64,000 nucleotides of DNA from CAWICD01 sp052267165. GTDB lineage: Bacteria; Vulcanimicrobiota; Vulcanimicrobiia; Vulcanimicrobiales; Vulcanimicrobiaceae. Of this stretch, positions 7,463 to 15,341 are shown in pieces. The notes under the pieces are model-generated. The model searched no databases and had not been told where the DNA came from. It worked only from the letters and a program-made list of their open reading frames with translations. The position numbers and the translations under genes were made by a program. Numbering within the stretch: the stretch's first letter is position 1; every line of letters starts with the position of its first letter. Where the stretch lies: the NCBI GenBank assembly GCA_052267165.1, contig JBKQHO010000061.1, forward strand, positions 1 to 64,000. Direction: 5' to 3'.

Positions 7463-8173
7463 TCATTCGCGCGCGAAGTCGGCCACGAACGGCGTGGCCG
7501 GCGATGCGCTCAATTCTCCGAGCGAGCCGAATTGCGTGATCGCACCCTCTTCGAGAACCACGACCCGCTCGGGGAAAGCGCGCGCATCCGACCCGTCGTG
7601 CGTCACGAGCAGCGTCGGGATCGGAAGCTGTGCGACCGTCGCGCGCAAATCGTCGCGGACCGCGGTCCGCGTGCGAACGTCGAGCGCCGACAGCGGCTCG
7701 TCGAGCAGCAGCGCGCGAGGTTCCAGCACGAGCGCGCGGGCGAGCGCGACGCGCTGGCGTTGTCCGCCCGAGAGGCGGTCTGGCCGCACGCTCGCGGTCT
7801 GCTCGATACCGAAGCGTTCGAGCGCGGCCGCAACGCGCTCCTCGCGCTCGCCGCGCCCGACGCCGCGCGCGACCAGCCCGTAGCCGACGTTCTCCGCGAC
7901 GCTCAAGTGCGGGAAGAGAGCGTACTCCTGAAAGACGAACGCGATGTCGCGACGGCGCGCGGGCACGAAGCGTCCGTTGCCGTCGTCGAGCACGTCGGAG
8001 TCGATCTCGACGCACCCCGCATCGACCGCATCGAGCCCGGCGATCACGCGCAGCAGCGTCGTCTTGCCGGCACCGCTGGGGCCGACGACGAGCGTCGTGC
8101 CCGGCTCGCAGGCCAGCTCGACGTCGAGCGTGATGTCGCGCAAGTGCTTGAGGACTTTGGCGTGCAGGCTCAT
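7463..8173 (-). CDS. modC: Molybdate ABC transporter ATP-binding protein
   Basis: 236 residues with Walker A (VGPSGAGKTT, near 32), the Q-loop (FVFQEYALFPHLSV), the ABC signature (LSGGQRQRVALARAL) and Walker B (LLLDEPLSALD) followed by the H-loop (LLVTHDGSDA). It is shorter than E. coli ModC because the C-terminal TOBE/molybdate-binding domain is missing; a separate single-domain molbindin is encoded nearby at 10950. The start at 8173 overlaps the modB stop (ATGA). With the ModB permease and the ModA binding protein upstream it forms the molybdate importer at the inner membrane. Confidence 0.88.
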   Translation of the reverse strand: MSLHAKVLKHLRDITLDVELACEPGTTLVVGPSGAGKTTLLRVIAGLDAVDAGCVEIDSDVLDDGNGRFVPARRRDIAFVFQEYALFPHLSVAENVGYGLVARGVGRGEREERVAAALERFGIEQTASVRPDRLSGGQRQRVALARALVLEPRALLLDEPLSALDVRTRTAVRDDLRATVAQLPIPTLLVTHDGSDARAFPERVVVLEEGAITQFGSLGELSASPATPFVADFARE

Positions 8174-8955
8174 CGCTCGGCCAGCCGGACCACGAGCAGC
8201 ACGGCGAGGCTCGCCGTCACCAGGATCAGCGAAAGCGCCAGCGCCGTGCTCAAGTCGCCGCTCTCGAGATTGAGGTAAACGGCCAAGGGCATCGTCTGCG
8301 AGACGCCCATCAGGTTGCCCGCGAACATGATCGTCGCGCCGAACTCGCCGAGCGCGCGCGCCCAGGTCAAGACCGCGCCGCCGATCAGGCTGGGCAGCGC
8401 GAGCGGAATCGTGACCCGCCAAAACGTGGCGAGCCGGCTCGAGCCCAGCGTCGCCGACGCTTCCTCGAGCCGGCGGTCGACCGCTAGGAAGCCGGCCCGC
8501 GCGGACCGCACGTAAAATGGTGAAGAAACGAACAATTGGGCGAGCACGACGGCCGCGGTCGTGAACGAAAGTTGGATGCCGAACGTGTCGAGCAGCGGTG
8601 CGAACAGGCCGCGACGCCCGAAGGCGATCAGCAGCGCCACGCCGGCGACGGCCGGCGGAACGACGATCGGCAGGTCGACCAGCGCGTCGACGACCCGGCG
8701 TCCCGGAAAGCTGAAGCGCGCCAGCAGATAGGCCGCCGGCGTTCCGAGCGCGATCGCGCAGAGCAGCGTGACCAGCGTCGTTACGCAGCTCAGACGCAAC
8801 GCGGTGAGCACGTCGCTGCGCTGCAGCGCGGCGAAAAAGGCGGCCGGCGAAGTACGCAGCACGAGTGCGGCGAGCGGTGCGAGGATGAAGGCGAGCAGCA
8901 ACGCCGTCGGAAGGGCGACGGCCAGGACCGTGCTATCGAGCGGGCGGCGACGCAC
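8170..8955 (-). CDS. modB: Molybdate ABC transporter permease
   Basis: 261 residues with five to six membrane helices and the binding-protein-dependent permease signature (EAsAtLGaSRLATFWRVTIPLALPSLIGG region, here spread over about 170-200), followed by the ALGEFGATIMFAGN motif typical of ModB/CysT-type permeases. It moves molybdate through the inner membrane. The gene overlaps modA by 23 bases at its 5' end and modC by 4 bases at its 3' end, so the order is regulator-modA-modB-modC with tight coupling. Confidence 0.9.
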   Translation of the reverse strand: MRRRPLDSTVLAVALPTALLLAFILAPLAALVLRTSPAAFFAALQRSDVLTALRLSCVTTLVTLLCAIALGTPAAYLLARFSFPGRRVVDALVDLPIVVPPAVAGVALLIAFGRRGLFAPLLDTFGIQLSFTTAAVVLAQLFVSSPFYVRSARAGFLAVDRRLEEASATLGSSRLATFWRVTIPLALPSLIGGAVLTWARALGEFGATIMFAGNLMGVSQTMPLAVYLNLESGDLSTALALSLILVTASLAVLLVVRLAER

Positions 8956-9754
8956 GTCCGTCCGGTTCGGCGGGTGCCAAGAAGCCGTGCCGGCGCAAGA
9001 CGGCCTGACCTTGCGGCGAGAGCACGAAGGCGACGAACTTGTCCGCCAGTTGGGGAGCGGCGGCGTTCTTGAGAGCGGCGATCGGATAACTCGCTAGCGG
9101 CGCGTAAGCGGCCGGCAAATCCACCGTCGTCACCTTGGCGCGCACCACGGGCGTCAGCTCGGTGACGAACACGACCCCCGCGTCGGCCTCGCCGAGCACG
9201 ACTTTGGAGGCGACGGCGTCGATCTCCATCTCATTGCTCGCGACGTTGGCTTCGACGCGCGCGGCGAAATCAGCGCCGTAGGCCGGATCGGCGCTCATCG
9301 CCTTGAACGCGTCGCGCGCGTATTTGCCGGCCGGAACCATCGGCGCTTCGAGCACGAGCTTGACACCCGGCTTCCCCAGGTCGGCCGCGCTCGCGATCTT
9401 CGCGGGATTGGTCCGCGGAACGATCATCACCAAGCGGTTGCGCGCGAACACGGCCGCAGGCGCAGCGAGCTTACCGCCGGCAGCGACGTTCGCCATCCAC
9501 TCCTGGTTCGCCGACGCGAAGACGTCCGCCGGCGCGCCTTGCAGAATCTGCGTGGCCAGCACGTTGGCGCCCGCGAAGTTGAAGCGCAGGCTGACGCGGT
9601 TGTCGCTCTCGAACTGCTGCGCGATGTCGCTGAAGGCCGCGCGCAACGAGGCGGCTGCGAATACCGTCAGAACGGCGTCGTCCGCTTCGGCGGCGCGTGC
9701 CGCGCGGGCCGCGGCGAAGGCCGCGACGAGCGCGGTGAAGGCGCTGCGTCTCAT
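8933..9754 (-). CDS. modA: Molybdate-binding periplasmic protein (first copy)
   Basis: 273 residues with a signal peptide (MRRSAFTALVAAFAAARAARA) and the ModA fold: VFAAASLRAAF at the mature N-terminus, the GAPADVFASANQEWM ligand loop, FARNRLVMIVP, and a C-terminal FVLSPQGQAVLRRHGF. The serines in AASL and ASAN are usual oxyanion contacts. It captures molybdate or tungstate for ModBC. The ATG overlaps the stop of the regulator (ATGA). A paralogue is encoded at 11702, outside this operon. Confidence 0.92.
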   Translation of the reverse strand: MRRSAFTALVAAFAAARAARAAEADDAVLTVFAAASLRAAFSDIAQQFESDNRVSLRFNFAGANVLATQILQGAPADVFASANQEWMANVAAGGKLAAPAAVFARNRLVMIVPRTNPAKIASAADLGKPGVKLVLEAPMVPAGKYARDAFKAMSADPAYGADFAARVEANVASNEMEIDAVASKVVLGEADAGVVFVTELTPVVRAKVTTVDLPAAYAPLASYPIAALKNAAAPQLADKFVAFVLSPQGQAVLRRHGFLAPAEPDGRASPPAR

Positions 9755-10860
9755 GCGCTCGAGCGGAGCTCCTCGCCGATGCGCCGCGCGTCGTACGGAC
9801 CCAGGGCTTCCAGGTCGCTCCGATACGCCGCGGAGCGCAACGTTTCGAGCAGTTCGGCGACGCCGGGGTGCTCGACGGCCGCCTGCGGCACGAGCAGCAC
9901 GCACGATTCGGAGCGCAGCGCAATGAAATCCAAACGGCAGACGCCCGCGGCCGGGGCGCTTCCGAGGCCCGCGTCGGCGAAGCCTTGCGCAATCGCGCGC
10001 GCGACGTCGAGCTGCCCGGCGAGCTCGCGCTCGTAACCCGGCAGCCGCCGCCCCTCGAGCGAGGCGCGGCGTAACTCCGCGTCGAGCAGCGTGCGCGCCG
10101 CGGATCCGGCCGGACGGTTGACCAGGCGCGCCCGCGTGCGCGCCAGATCGCGCGCGCCTCGCAAGCCGAGCGGATTGCCTTTTGCGACGAGCCAGCCGGC
10201 TTCGGTCGTCGCCAGCTCGAAGCGGCGCAACCGTCCGAGCGTGCCGCTCGTCGCATCGAGCGAGGCGAGTCGCTTGAGCTCGTCCTTCGAACCGTGCACC
10301 GCGGCGACGTGCGAACGGCGCGCGGCGAGATCGGCGACCGCGCGCCGGTTGCTCGTGGGGAACCAGACGCCGTGCGTGCGGCGGCCGTCGAGGTGGCGGA
10401 CCAAGAGTCCTAAGGCGATCTCGCAGCCTGAAACGAGTACGGTCCGCTCGAGCGGCGCGGCGCCTTGCAGCATCCGAACCGTCGCGACCCCGCCGGAGAA
10501 ATTCTCGACGACGCCCTGCGCCGACTCCGGAAAACAAGCCTCGCCGGCGGCCCCGTCGAGAGCGCGTACGATGCGCCGCCGGCCCACCTCGGCGACCACG
10601 ACGCGCTGGCCGAGGCGCAGCGGTCCCTCGGCGTTGATGCGCAGCGCTTCGTCGCGCGCTTCGCCGAAGAGCGCTTCGGCGTTCGTCTGCAGCTGCCGGG
10701 CGATCGCCAGCGCAAGTGCCACGCCCGGCTGGGCGCGTCCGCTTTCGATCGCGCCGATCGCTTGGCGCGTGACGCCGGTCGCCGCGGCCAGCTCTTCTTG
10801 GGTTATGCCGAGCGCGCGCCGCTTTGCCAGAATTCGCGAAGCGGCAGCTTCACTTGCCAT
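9751..10860 (-). CDS. XRE-type regulator with C-terminal substrate-binding-like domain
   Basis: 369 residues. An N-terminal Cro/C1 helix-turn-helix (about 10-62; RRALGITQEELAAATGVTRQAIGAIESGRAQP) is followed by a linker and a periplasmic-binding-protein-like domain of the kind found in one-component regulators of molybdate or molybdopterin genes (from about 165 on; GTLGRLRRFELATTEAGWLVAKGNP, LVNRPAGSAARTLLD, ADAGLGSAPAAGV). No TOBE/Mop domain is visible. As first gene of the mod operon it probably senses molybdate or a related ligand in the cytoplasm and controls the uptake genes. The ligand is inference from position. Confidence 0.85.
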   Translation of the reverse strand: MASEAAASRILAKRRALGITQEELAAATGVTRQAIGAIESGRAQPGVALALAIARQLQTNAEALFGEARDEALRINAEGPLRLGQRVVVAEVGRRRIVRALDGAAGEACFPESAQGVVENFSGGVATVRMLQGAAPLERTVLVSGCEIALGLLVRHLDGRRTHGVWFPTSNRRAVADLAARRSHVAAVHGSKDELKRLASLDATSGTLGRLRRFELATTEAGWLVAKGNPLGLRGARDLARTRARLVNRPAGSAARTLLDAELRRASLEGRRLPGYERELAGQLDVARAIAQGFADAGLGSAPAAGVCRLDFIALRSESCVLLVPQAAVEHPGVAELLETLRSAAYRSDLEALGPYDARRIGEELRSSA

Positions 10861-10949
10861 GATGTGCGGTTCCTTTGCTGCTCAAGGCGCGAGCTCCTCG
10901 AAAGCCGAACCTGGCCCGACGCTACGCGATTCGCGACTAGGAGAGAGAA

Positions 10950-11153
10950 ATGGAAATCAGCGCGCGCAATCAGATCAAGGGACGCATCAAAGCCGTGCGC
11001 ACCGACTCGATCATGGCCGAGGTCGAGGTCGAAGTGCAACCGGGCGAAGTCACCGCGGCGATCACGAGATCGTCGGTCGAGCGCTTGGGGCTCAAAGTGG
11101 GCGACGAGGTCGTCGTCATCGTCAAGTCGACGGAAGTGATGATCGGAAAATAG
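10950..11153 (+). CDS. mop: Single-domain molbindin (TOBE/Mop)
   Basis: 67 residues, the length of one Mop domain. It starts MEISARNQIKGRIKAV and has the conserved VTAAITRSSVERLGLKVGD and VVVIVKSTEVMIG pattern. Such proteins oligomerise and bind molybdate or tungstate in the cytoplasm, acting as storage or buffering. An AGGAGAG is five bases before the ATG. The gene diverges from the mod regulator, with only 89 bases between the starts, so a shared control region is likely. It may supply the molybdate-binding function that ModC lacks. Confidence 0.92.
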   Translation: MEISARNQIKGRIKAVRTDSIMAEVEVEVQPGEVTAAITRSSVERLGLKVGDEVVVIVKSTEVMIGK

Positions 11154-11451
11154 TCGGTAGGGCGAAGCGCTTAGATCGCGCCGAGTTCCTGACCTGCTCG
11201 AACGCGACCCTCGCGACGGCCGCCAGACAAAGGAGCACGATTAGCGAAATAACGAGCGGCGCGTAGCGCGCCTTGGGGCGCGCGGCGCCCGAGCGGCGTC
11301 CGAAGCGGAGCGAAAAGCTGTAGGCTGCAACGAGAGCCGCGCCGAGAAGACAGCCCCAGACCACCAAAGCGGCTTGCGTCCCTGAGCGCAGCTCGGCCAT
11401 GAGTTCAGGGTTCCGCCGTGCTAGCGGCCGTACGATGCTCATTTGAATCAT
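11122..11451 (-). CDS. Small membrane protein of unknown function
   Basis: Up to 109 residues with two clear hydrophobic helices (about 27-47 and 66-86) separated by a basic loop (LRFGRRSGAARPKAR). There is no recognisable family. The reading frame converges on the molbindin gene and overlaps its 3' end by 32 bases, which is unusual, so the tail or the gene itself could be spurious. A second possible start is the ATG at 11400, which would leave about 92 residues. Confidence 0.45.
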   Translation of the reverse strand: MIQMSIVRPLARRNPELMAELRSGTQAALVVWGCLLGAALVAAYSFSLRFGRRSGAARPKARYAPLVISLIVLLCLAAVARVAFEQVRNSARSKRFALPTIFRSSLPST

Positions 11452-11477
11452 CGCTCACTCTGCTCGCGGGGGAGGAA

Positions 11478-11495
11478 ACGTTTTGGGACGTTTTG
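11478..11495. repeat. Short direct repeat upstream of the second modA
   Basis: ACGTTTTG occurs at 11478-11485 and again at 11488-11495, a ten-base period that would place both on one face of the helix. It lies about 205 bases upstream of the second modA and about 27 bases upstream of the minus-strand membrane protein start. It could be a regulator site; nothing else in this 250-base gap is recognisable. Confidence 0.35.
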
Positions 11496-11701
11496 ACGCC
11501 GTTCCGCAATCCTTGGGACCGAAAACCGTCCGGATTCGGTAGGGCCGGCAAAATCTTGCGCACACGTGACGCTGCGGGACGCCTGCGTTCGATGTATGCC
11601 GAGTGCGCGAGGGCCCGGGCTCGCCTGCAAGCAAACATGACGGAATGTTGAGTATGCTTGCACGCGCTCTCGGCCTGGGAAGAGCGCTCCCCGAAGACCA
11701 C

Positions 11702-12508
11702 ATGCCCGATCGCCGGCGCGTCGTCGGTACGTTGCTGGCTTTGGCCGTCGCCCTGCCGGTTTCGGTCGCCGGCAACGCTTTCGCAGCCGCCCCGACTTCG
11801 TCGATCACGGTCTTTGCGGCCGCCTCGTTGCGCGAGGCCTTCACCGCGGCGGCTCCGGCTTTCACCGCGAAGACGGGCGTGAACGTCGTCTTCAACTTCG
11901 GCGGCTCGGATACGCTCGAGACGCAGATCGAGAGCGGAGCGCCGGCCGACGTATTCGCCTCCGCCAATCAGACGCAGATGAAGAAGGCCGTCGACGACGG
12001 GATGATCGCCGGCGACCCGCAGGTCTTCGCTCGCAACCGGCTCGTCGTCATCGTGCCGAAAGACAATCCCGCGAAGATCGCGAGCGTTGCCGACCTTGCG
12101 CGCAAAGGCGTCAAGGTCGTGCTTGCAGCCGCGACCGTGCCGGTCGGCAATTACGCGCGGGTCGCGTTCGCGAACCTCGCGAAGCAGCCGGCATACGGCG
12201 CCGACTTCGTGAGCCGCGTGCAAGCCAACGTCGTGTCGGAAGAAGTCGACGTGAAGGCGGTTGCGACGAAGGTGTCGCTCGGCGAAGCCGACGCCGGCGT
12301 CGTTTACACGACCGACGTGACGCCCGCGCTTGCCCCCAGCGTGGCGGTGCTTGCGTTCCCGCCCAACGCGGCGCCCGAAGCCGTTTATCCGCTCGCGGTC
12401 GTGCGCGCCTCCAAGAACGCTGACGCGGCGCGTGCCTTCCTCACCTTCGTGCTATCGCCCGAAGGGCAAGGCTACCTCAAGCAGCGCGGGTTCATCACCG
12501 GCCCGTAG
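11702..12508 (+). CDS. modA: Molybdate-binding periplasmic protein (second copy)
   Basis: 268 residues, starting MPDRRRVVGTLLALAVALPV with a signal peptide cleaved near NAFAAA. The ModA motifs repeat those of the first copy: VFAAASLREAF, GAPADVFASANQTQM, FARNRLVVIVPKDNPAKIAS, LGEADAGVVYTTDVTP and FVLSPEGQGYLKQRGF. No permease or ATPase gene accompanies it, so it may feed the ModBC encoded at 7463-8955 or have different oxyanion preference (tungstate). The ATG at 11702 is preferred to in-frame upstream starts because it gives a compact signal peptide. Confidence 0.9.
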   Translation: MPDRRRVVGTLLALAVALPVSVAGNAFAAAPTSSITVFAAASLREAFTAAAPAFTAKTGVNVVFNFGGSDTLETQIESGAPADVFASANQTQMKKAVDDGMIAGDPQVFARNRLVVIVPKDNPAKIASVADLARKGVKVVLAAATVPVGNYARVAFANLAKQPAYGADFVSRVQANVVSEEVDVKAVATKVSLGEADAGVVYTTDVTPALAPSVAVLAFPPNAAPEAVYPLAVVRASKNADAARAFLTFVLSPEGQGYLKQRGFITGP

Positions 12509-12974
12509 CCAGCGCCGGCAGGAGATCGCACGCGCCGAGGTAGAGTCTGGCGACCGCCTCGAGCGCGCTGCGGTCGCGGTCGTCGAAGCGCGCCGCTTGG
12601 TGGCTGTCGACGTCGAGGACGCCGATCACGCGCCCGTCGGTCAGTAACGGCACGACGATCTCCGACTTCGATTCGGGATCGCAGGCGATGTGCTTGGGGA
12701 AGCGCTTGACGTCGTCGACGACGATGGTCTGGCGGGCTTGCGCTGCCGAACCACAGACGCCGTCGCCGAGCTCGATGCTGGTGCACGCCGGCTTCCCTTG
12801 AAAGGGGCCCAGCACCAAACGGCCTTCGCGCATAAAATAGAAGCCGACCCAGTTGACGCCGCGCAGCGTCTGAAAAAGGAGGGCCGTGAGATTTGCTGCG
12901 TTAGCGATGTAGTCGCGCTCGCCCTCGAGCAAGCCGCGCGCCGCTTCGATCAAGTCGACCTCCAGGCCGCGCAT
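12495..12974 (-). CDS. msrC: GAF-domain free methionine-(R)-sulfoxide reductase
   Basis: 159 residues matching the fRMsr family: VNWVGFYF, LGPFQGKPACTSI, GDGVCGSAA, HIACDPESKSEIVVPL, VIGVLDVDS. The three family cysteines (PAC, GVC, IAC) are all present, supporting a true reductase and not merely a GAF sensor. It reduces free Met-R-sulfoxide, using thioredoxin. The ATG at 12974 aligns with the family N-terminus; an ATG at 13043 would add 23 residues with non-coding-like codons. A TATACT -10-like box is at 13051-13056 on the minus strand. The 3' end overlaps the converging modA by 14 bases. MsrB follows upstream on the same strand. Confidence 0.85.
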   Translation of the reverse strand: MRGLEVDLIEAARGLLEGERDYIANAANLTALLFQTLRGVNWVGFYFMREGRLVLGPFQGKPACTSIELGDGVCGSAAQARQTIVVDDVKRFPKHIACDPESKSEIVVPLLTDGRVIGVLDVDSHQAARFDDRDRSALEAVARLYLGACDLLPALATGR

Positions 12975-13208
12975 CGACAGCACCCGCGCGTTATAACCGC
13001 AAAGGCAATAATTCTCCGTCGAGCTCTGGGAGAGTGCGTACATGCGTATAAGTATAGCGCCGCTCCGCGAAAATTGAGTTATGCAAGTAGTGCGCCGGAA
13101 GGCGCTTCCTTTAGCTCAAGGTGTTGCGGTGGAGTGCAACTCGCATATACAAGCGCTCGTCCAATGGGACGCTTGCTCTAACATGCGGAAGGGCGAAATC
13201 CGCGCCGT

Positions 13209-13625
13209 TCACGGCTCCGGTTTTGCGGCCTCGCCTTCCGGCGCGAACTCGAGTGCGAGCGAGTTAATGCAATAGCGCTGGCCCGTCGGCTCGGGCCCGT
13301 CGTCGAAGACGTGGCCCAGGTGCGAACCGCAGGCGGCGCAGCGCACCTCGGTGCGAACCATCCCGTGCGAGCGGTCTTCGATCAGCTCGACGTTCTTCGC
13401 GTCCTGCGGCGTAAAGAAACTCGGCCAGCCGCTGCCGCTGTGATACTTCGTGTCCGAAGAGAAGAGCGTCGCGCCGCACGCGCCGCAATGATACGTGCCG
13501 TCTTTTTCGTTGTGGTAGAGCTCGCCGCTGAAGGGAGGCTCGGTCCCCGCTTGCCGCAGGACCTCGTAGCGTTCGGGCGCGAGCTCTTCCCGCCACTGCG
13601 ACTCGGACTTGTCGACGCGCTTCAT
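13209..13625 (-). CDS. msrB: Peptide methionine-(R)-S-oxide reductase
   Basis: 138 residues, the full SelR/MsrB domain. Zinc-binding CxxC pairs are visible (CGACGATLF and CAACGSHLGHVF), as is the catalytic stretch with GQRYCINSLALEF containing the active Cys. SGSGWPSFF is the usual substrate-pocket motif. It repairs protein Met-R-oxide in the cytoplasm. The ATG overlaps the stop of the Fur-family regulator (ATGA), so the two genes form an operon and expression is probably tied to oxidative or metal stress. Confidence 0.95.
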   Translation of the reverse strand: MKRVDKSESQWREELAPERYEVLRQAGTEPPFSGELYHNEKDGTYHCGACGATLFSSDTKYHSGSGWPSFFTPQDAKNVELIEDRSHGMVRTEVRCAACGSHLGHVFDDGPEPTGQRYCINSLALEFAPEGEAAKPEP

Positions 13626-14059
13626 GCTCGTGTCTCCGCGGTATCCGGCTCGCCGTCCCGCGCGGCCGCGGCGCAGGCTCCGCACAGTCCGCGGAAGGTG
13701 ACGAGCGCGGCCTCGATCCGCACGCCCTGCCGTTCGGAGAGCGCGCGCAGCGTGCGTTGCGAGGTCGCATAGTCGACGTCGACGAGGGCCGCGCAGCGCG
13801 TGCACAAGAGATGCGCGTGCGCCGGCGCCGGCGGCTCGTACCAAGCGGCGTCGCCGCTGGGAATCTCGACTTTGAGAATCGTGCCGAGCTCGCAGAGGCG
13901 CGTCAGACCGCGGTGCACGGTCGCGTAACCGATCGCGGACCGCAGCGCGCGAGCCTTCTGGAAGATATCTCCTGCGGTCTGATGTGCGCCGCAACCCGCG
14001 GACAGGACGATCTCGCGGATCAGCTCGTAGTTGCGCGGCAAACGCGGTTGAGCGTTCAT
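13622..14059 (-). CDS. Fur-family metalloregulator (PerR/Fur/Zur type)
   Basis: 145 residues. The winged helix occupies about 10-85 (LSAGCGAHQTAGDIFQKARALRSAIGYATVHRGLTRLCELGTI), and the dimerisation domain contains the structural zinc site CTRC and CGAC. The His-rich metal site (HAHLLC) is present. Operon with msrB and a divergent redoxin remnant suggests a peroxide-responsive (PerR-like) role, but iron or zinc sensing cannot be excluded from the sequence. The ATG at 14059 is preferred to 14107, which would add a tail running through the likely operator. Confidence 0.85.
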   Translation of the reverse strand: MNAQPRLPRNYELIREIVLSAGCGAHQTAGDIFQKARALRSAIGYATVHRGLTRLCELGTILKVEIPSGDAAWYEPPAPAHAHLLCTRCAALVDVDYATSQRTLRALSERQGVRIEAALVTFRGLCGACAAAARDGEPDTAETRA

Positions 14060-14063
14060 AAAC

Positions 14064-14112
14064 GCTATGATAGCATACGTCCTGCAGGAAATGAATATCA
14101 GTCTCATTATCT
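14064..14112. promoter_or_regulatory. Candidate Fur/PerR operator in the divergent region
   Basis: In the 75-base region between the Fur-family gene and the redoxin remnant there are two A/T-rich inverted repeats in otherwise G/C-rich DNA. GCTAT-G-ATAGC is at 14064-14074. A longer one has arms AATGA (14090-14094) and TCATT (14104-14108); read on the minus strand it begins GATAATGAGACTGATATTC, close to the hexamer array of Fur boxes. Either could be the autoregulatory site. Confidence 0.55.
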
Positions 14113-14134
14113 CGTTATCTTTGAGAGGAACGAG

Positions 14135-14502
14135 ATGTCAGCACAGGTCGCTAAGGCCGCCCTGGAATTCACTTTGAAGAGCAACGAGAACGCGACCAGT
14201 CCCAAGGACCTCGGCATGGAGATATCGCTCTCGGACTACCGCGGCAAATGGCTGGTCTCTATCTCATCGAGGTGACCGACGATGCGCTCGGCGAGATGCG
14301 CCTGACGCAGCCCTGCGCCGTCGACAACGAGCACACGCTGGTCGACCGCTTCGAAAACCAGTTCGTGCCGGCGTTCTACGTGTTCAACCGCGAGCACCAG
14401 CTGCGGCACTCCCAAGCGGGCGACAGGGGCTACGACCGGATCGTCACGGGGCTCGAGCGCGTCCTGGCCGAAGCGCCCGCGGAGCTTCCGGTCACGGCAT
14501 AG
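14135..14502 (+). pseudogene. Broken thiol redoxin (peroxiredoxin/TlpA-like) with internal deletion
   Basis: The first frame (14135-14275) begins MSAQVAKAALEFTLKS and reaches LSDYRGKWLV, the standard start of AhpC/TSA-Redoxin proteins just before the active-site Cys, then stops. A second frame, +1 shifted, continues from about 14250 with EVTDDALGEMRLTQPCAVDN, FVPAFYVFNREHQLR and IVTGLERVLAE, the typical C-terminal half of a thioredoxin-fold redoxin. The active-site helix is missing and the frame changes at the junction, so an internal deletion has removed the catalytic region. The upstream Shine-Dalgarno-like GAGAGGAACGAG and the Fur-like box remain. Confidence 0.7.
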
Positions 14503-14550
14503 GAAGGCGGGAGCGGCGGGCTCGGCCCCAGCGTCGGCGAAGGTTCCGGC

Positions 14551-15333
14551 ATGGCGCTCAAGGTCGTCCTCCTCTCCCACTCTCCCGATCCCGAACGCGC
14601 GGTAGCAACGGCCGCGCGCAACTGTTACAGCCCTCGCGACGTCGAGAGCATCGACGAGAACTGGACGCACGACGAGGTCGTCAAGATGGTCGGCCGCGTG
14701 CGCGACGCGGGTCATCTTTCGACCTTCGAGCACACGATGTTCACCTTCGGCGTCTCGGGCGTCTCGCGAGCGCTGACGCACCAGCTCGTGCGTCACCGGC
14801 ACATGTCCTACGAACAGAAGAGCCAGCGCTACATCAAGATCAAGGGTCAGTTCGAGTTCGTGACGCCGCCCTCGCTCGCCGCGCGGCCCCAGATCAAGGC
14901 GAAGTACGACGCGCTGATGGGGCAGATCGCGGCTTTTTACCAGGAGGCGTTGGCGGCCGGCCTGCCGGCCGAAGACGCGCGCTTTGCGTTGCCCAACGCG
15001 GCCGAGACGCAGATCGTCGTCACCGCCAACGCGCGCGCGTTGCTCGACTTCTTCACGTTGCGCACGTGCAACAACGCGCAGTGGGAGATTCGCGAGCTCG
15101 CCTTCGCGATGTTGCGCTTGGTGAAGAAGGTCGCCCCAAGCCTGTTCGTGCGCGCCGGCGCGACTTGCGTGCGGGGCTATTGCAACGAACCCAACGGCCC
15201 CGACTGCCCGCGCTACATCGCGGTCAAGAATCCGGTCGCCGCACGCCGGACCGCTAGGCTAAGTGAGGACGGCCTCGAGCGTGCCGACGACGCGCTCGTC
15301 GCCGACCGGCAGACGGCTGCGCTCGCGGGTTGA
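14551..15333 (+). CDS. thyX: Flavin-dependent thymidylate synthase
   Basis: 260 residues. The ThyX signature RHRxxSxxxxSxR is exact (RHRHMSYEQKSQR, residues 81-93). It makes dTMP from dUMP using FAD, NADPH and methylene-tetrahydrofolate. FEHTMFTFGVSGVSRALTHQLVRHR and LRTCNNAQWEIREL are also typical. A Cys-rich segment (CVRGYCNEPNGPDCPRY, about 211-227) resembles the extension of some thermophile and clostridial ThyX proteins; after it comes an unconserved tail of about 35 residues. GGCGAAGG precedes the ATG. No thyA is seen in this window. Confidence 0.93.
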   Translation: MALKVVLLSHSPDPERAVATAARNCYSPRDVESIDENWTHDEVVKMVGRVRDAGHLSTFEHTMFTFGVSGVSRALTHQLVRHRHMSYEQKSQRYIKIKGQFEFVTPPSLAARPQIKAKYDALMGQIAAFYQEALAAGLPAEDARFALPNAAETQIVVTANARALLDFFTLRTCNNAQWEIRELAFAMLRLVKKVAPSLFVRAGATCVRGYCNEPNGPDCPRYIAVKNPVAARRTARLSEDGLERADDALVADRQTAALAG

Positions 15334-15341
15334 GCGCAGGC

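Noticed and set aside
7630..8133. Plus-strand Arg-rich open frame opposite modC
   Set aside because: Over 30 percent Arg, antisense to a strongly supported ABC ATPase.
13051..13056. Leaderless start of the free-Met-sulfoxide reductase at ATG 13043 suggested by TATACT
   Set aside because: No matching -35 is visible and the extra 23 residues have non-coding-like codons; ATG 12974 fits the family better.
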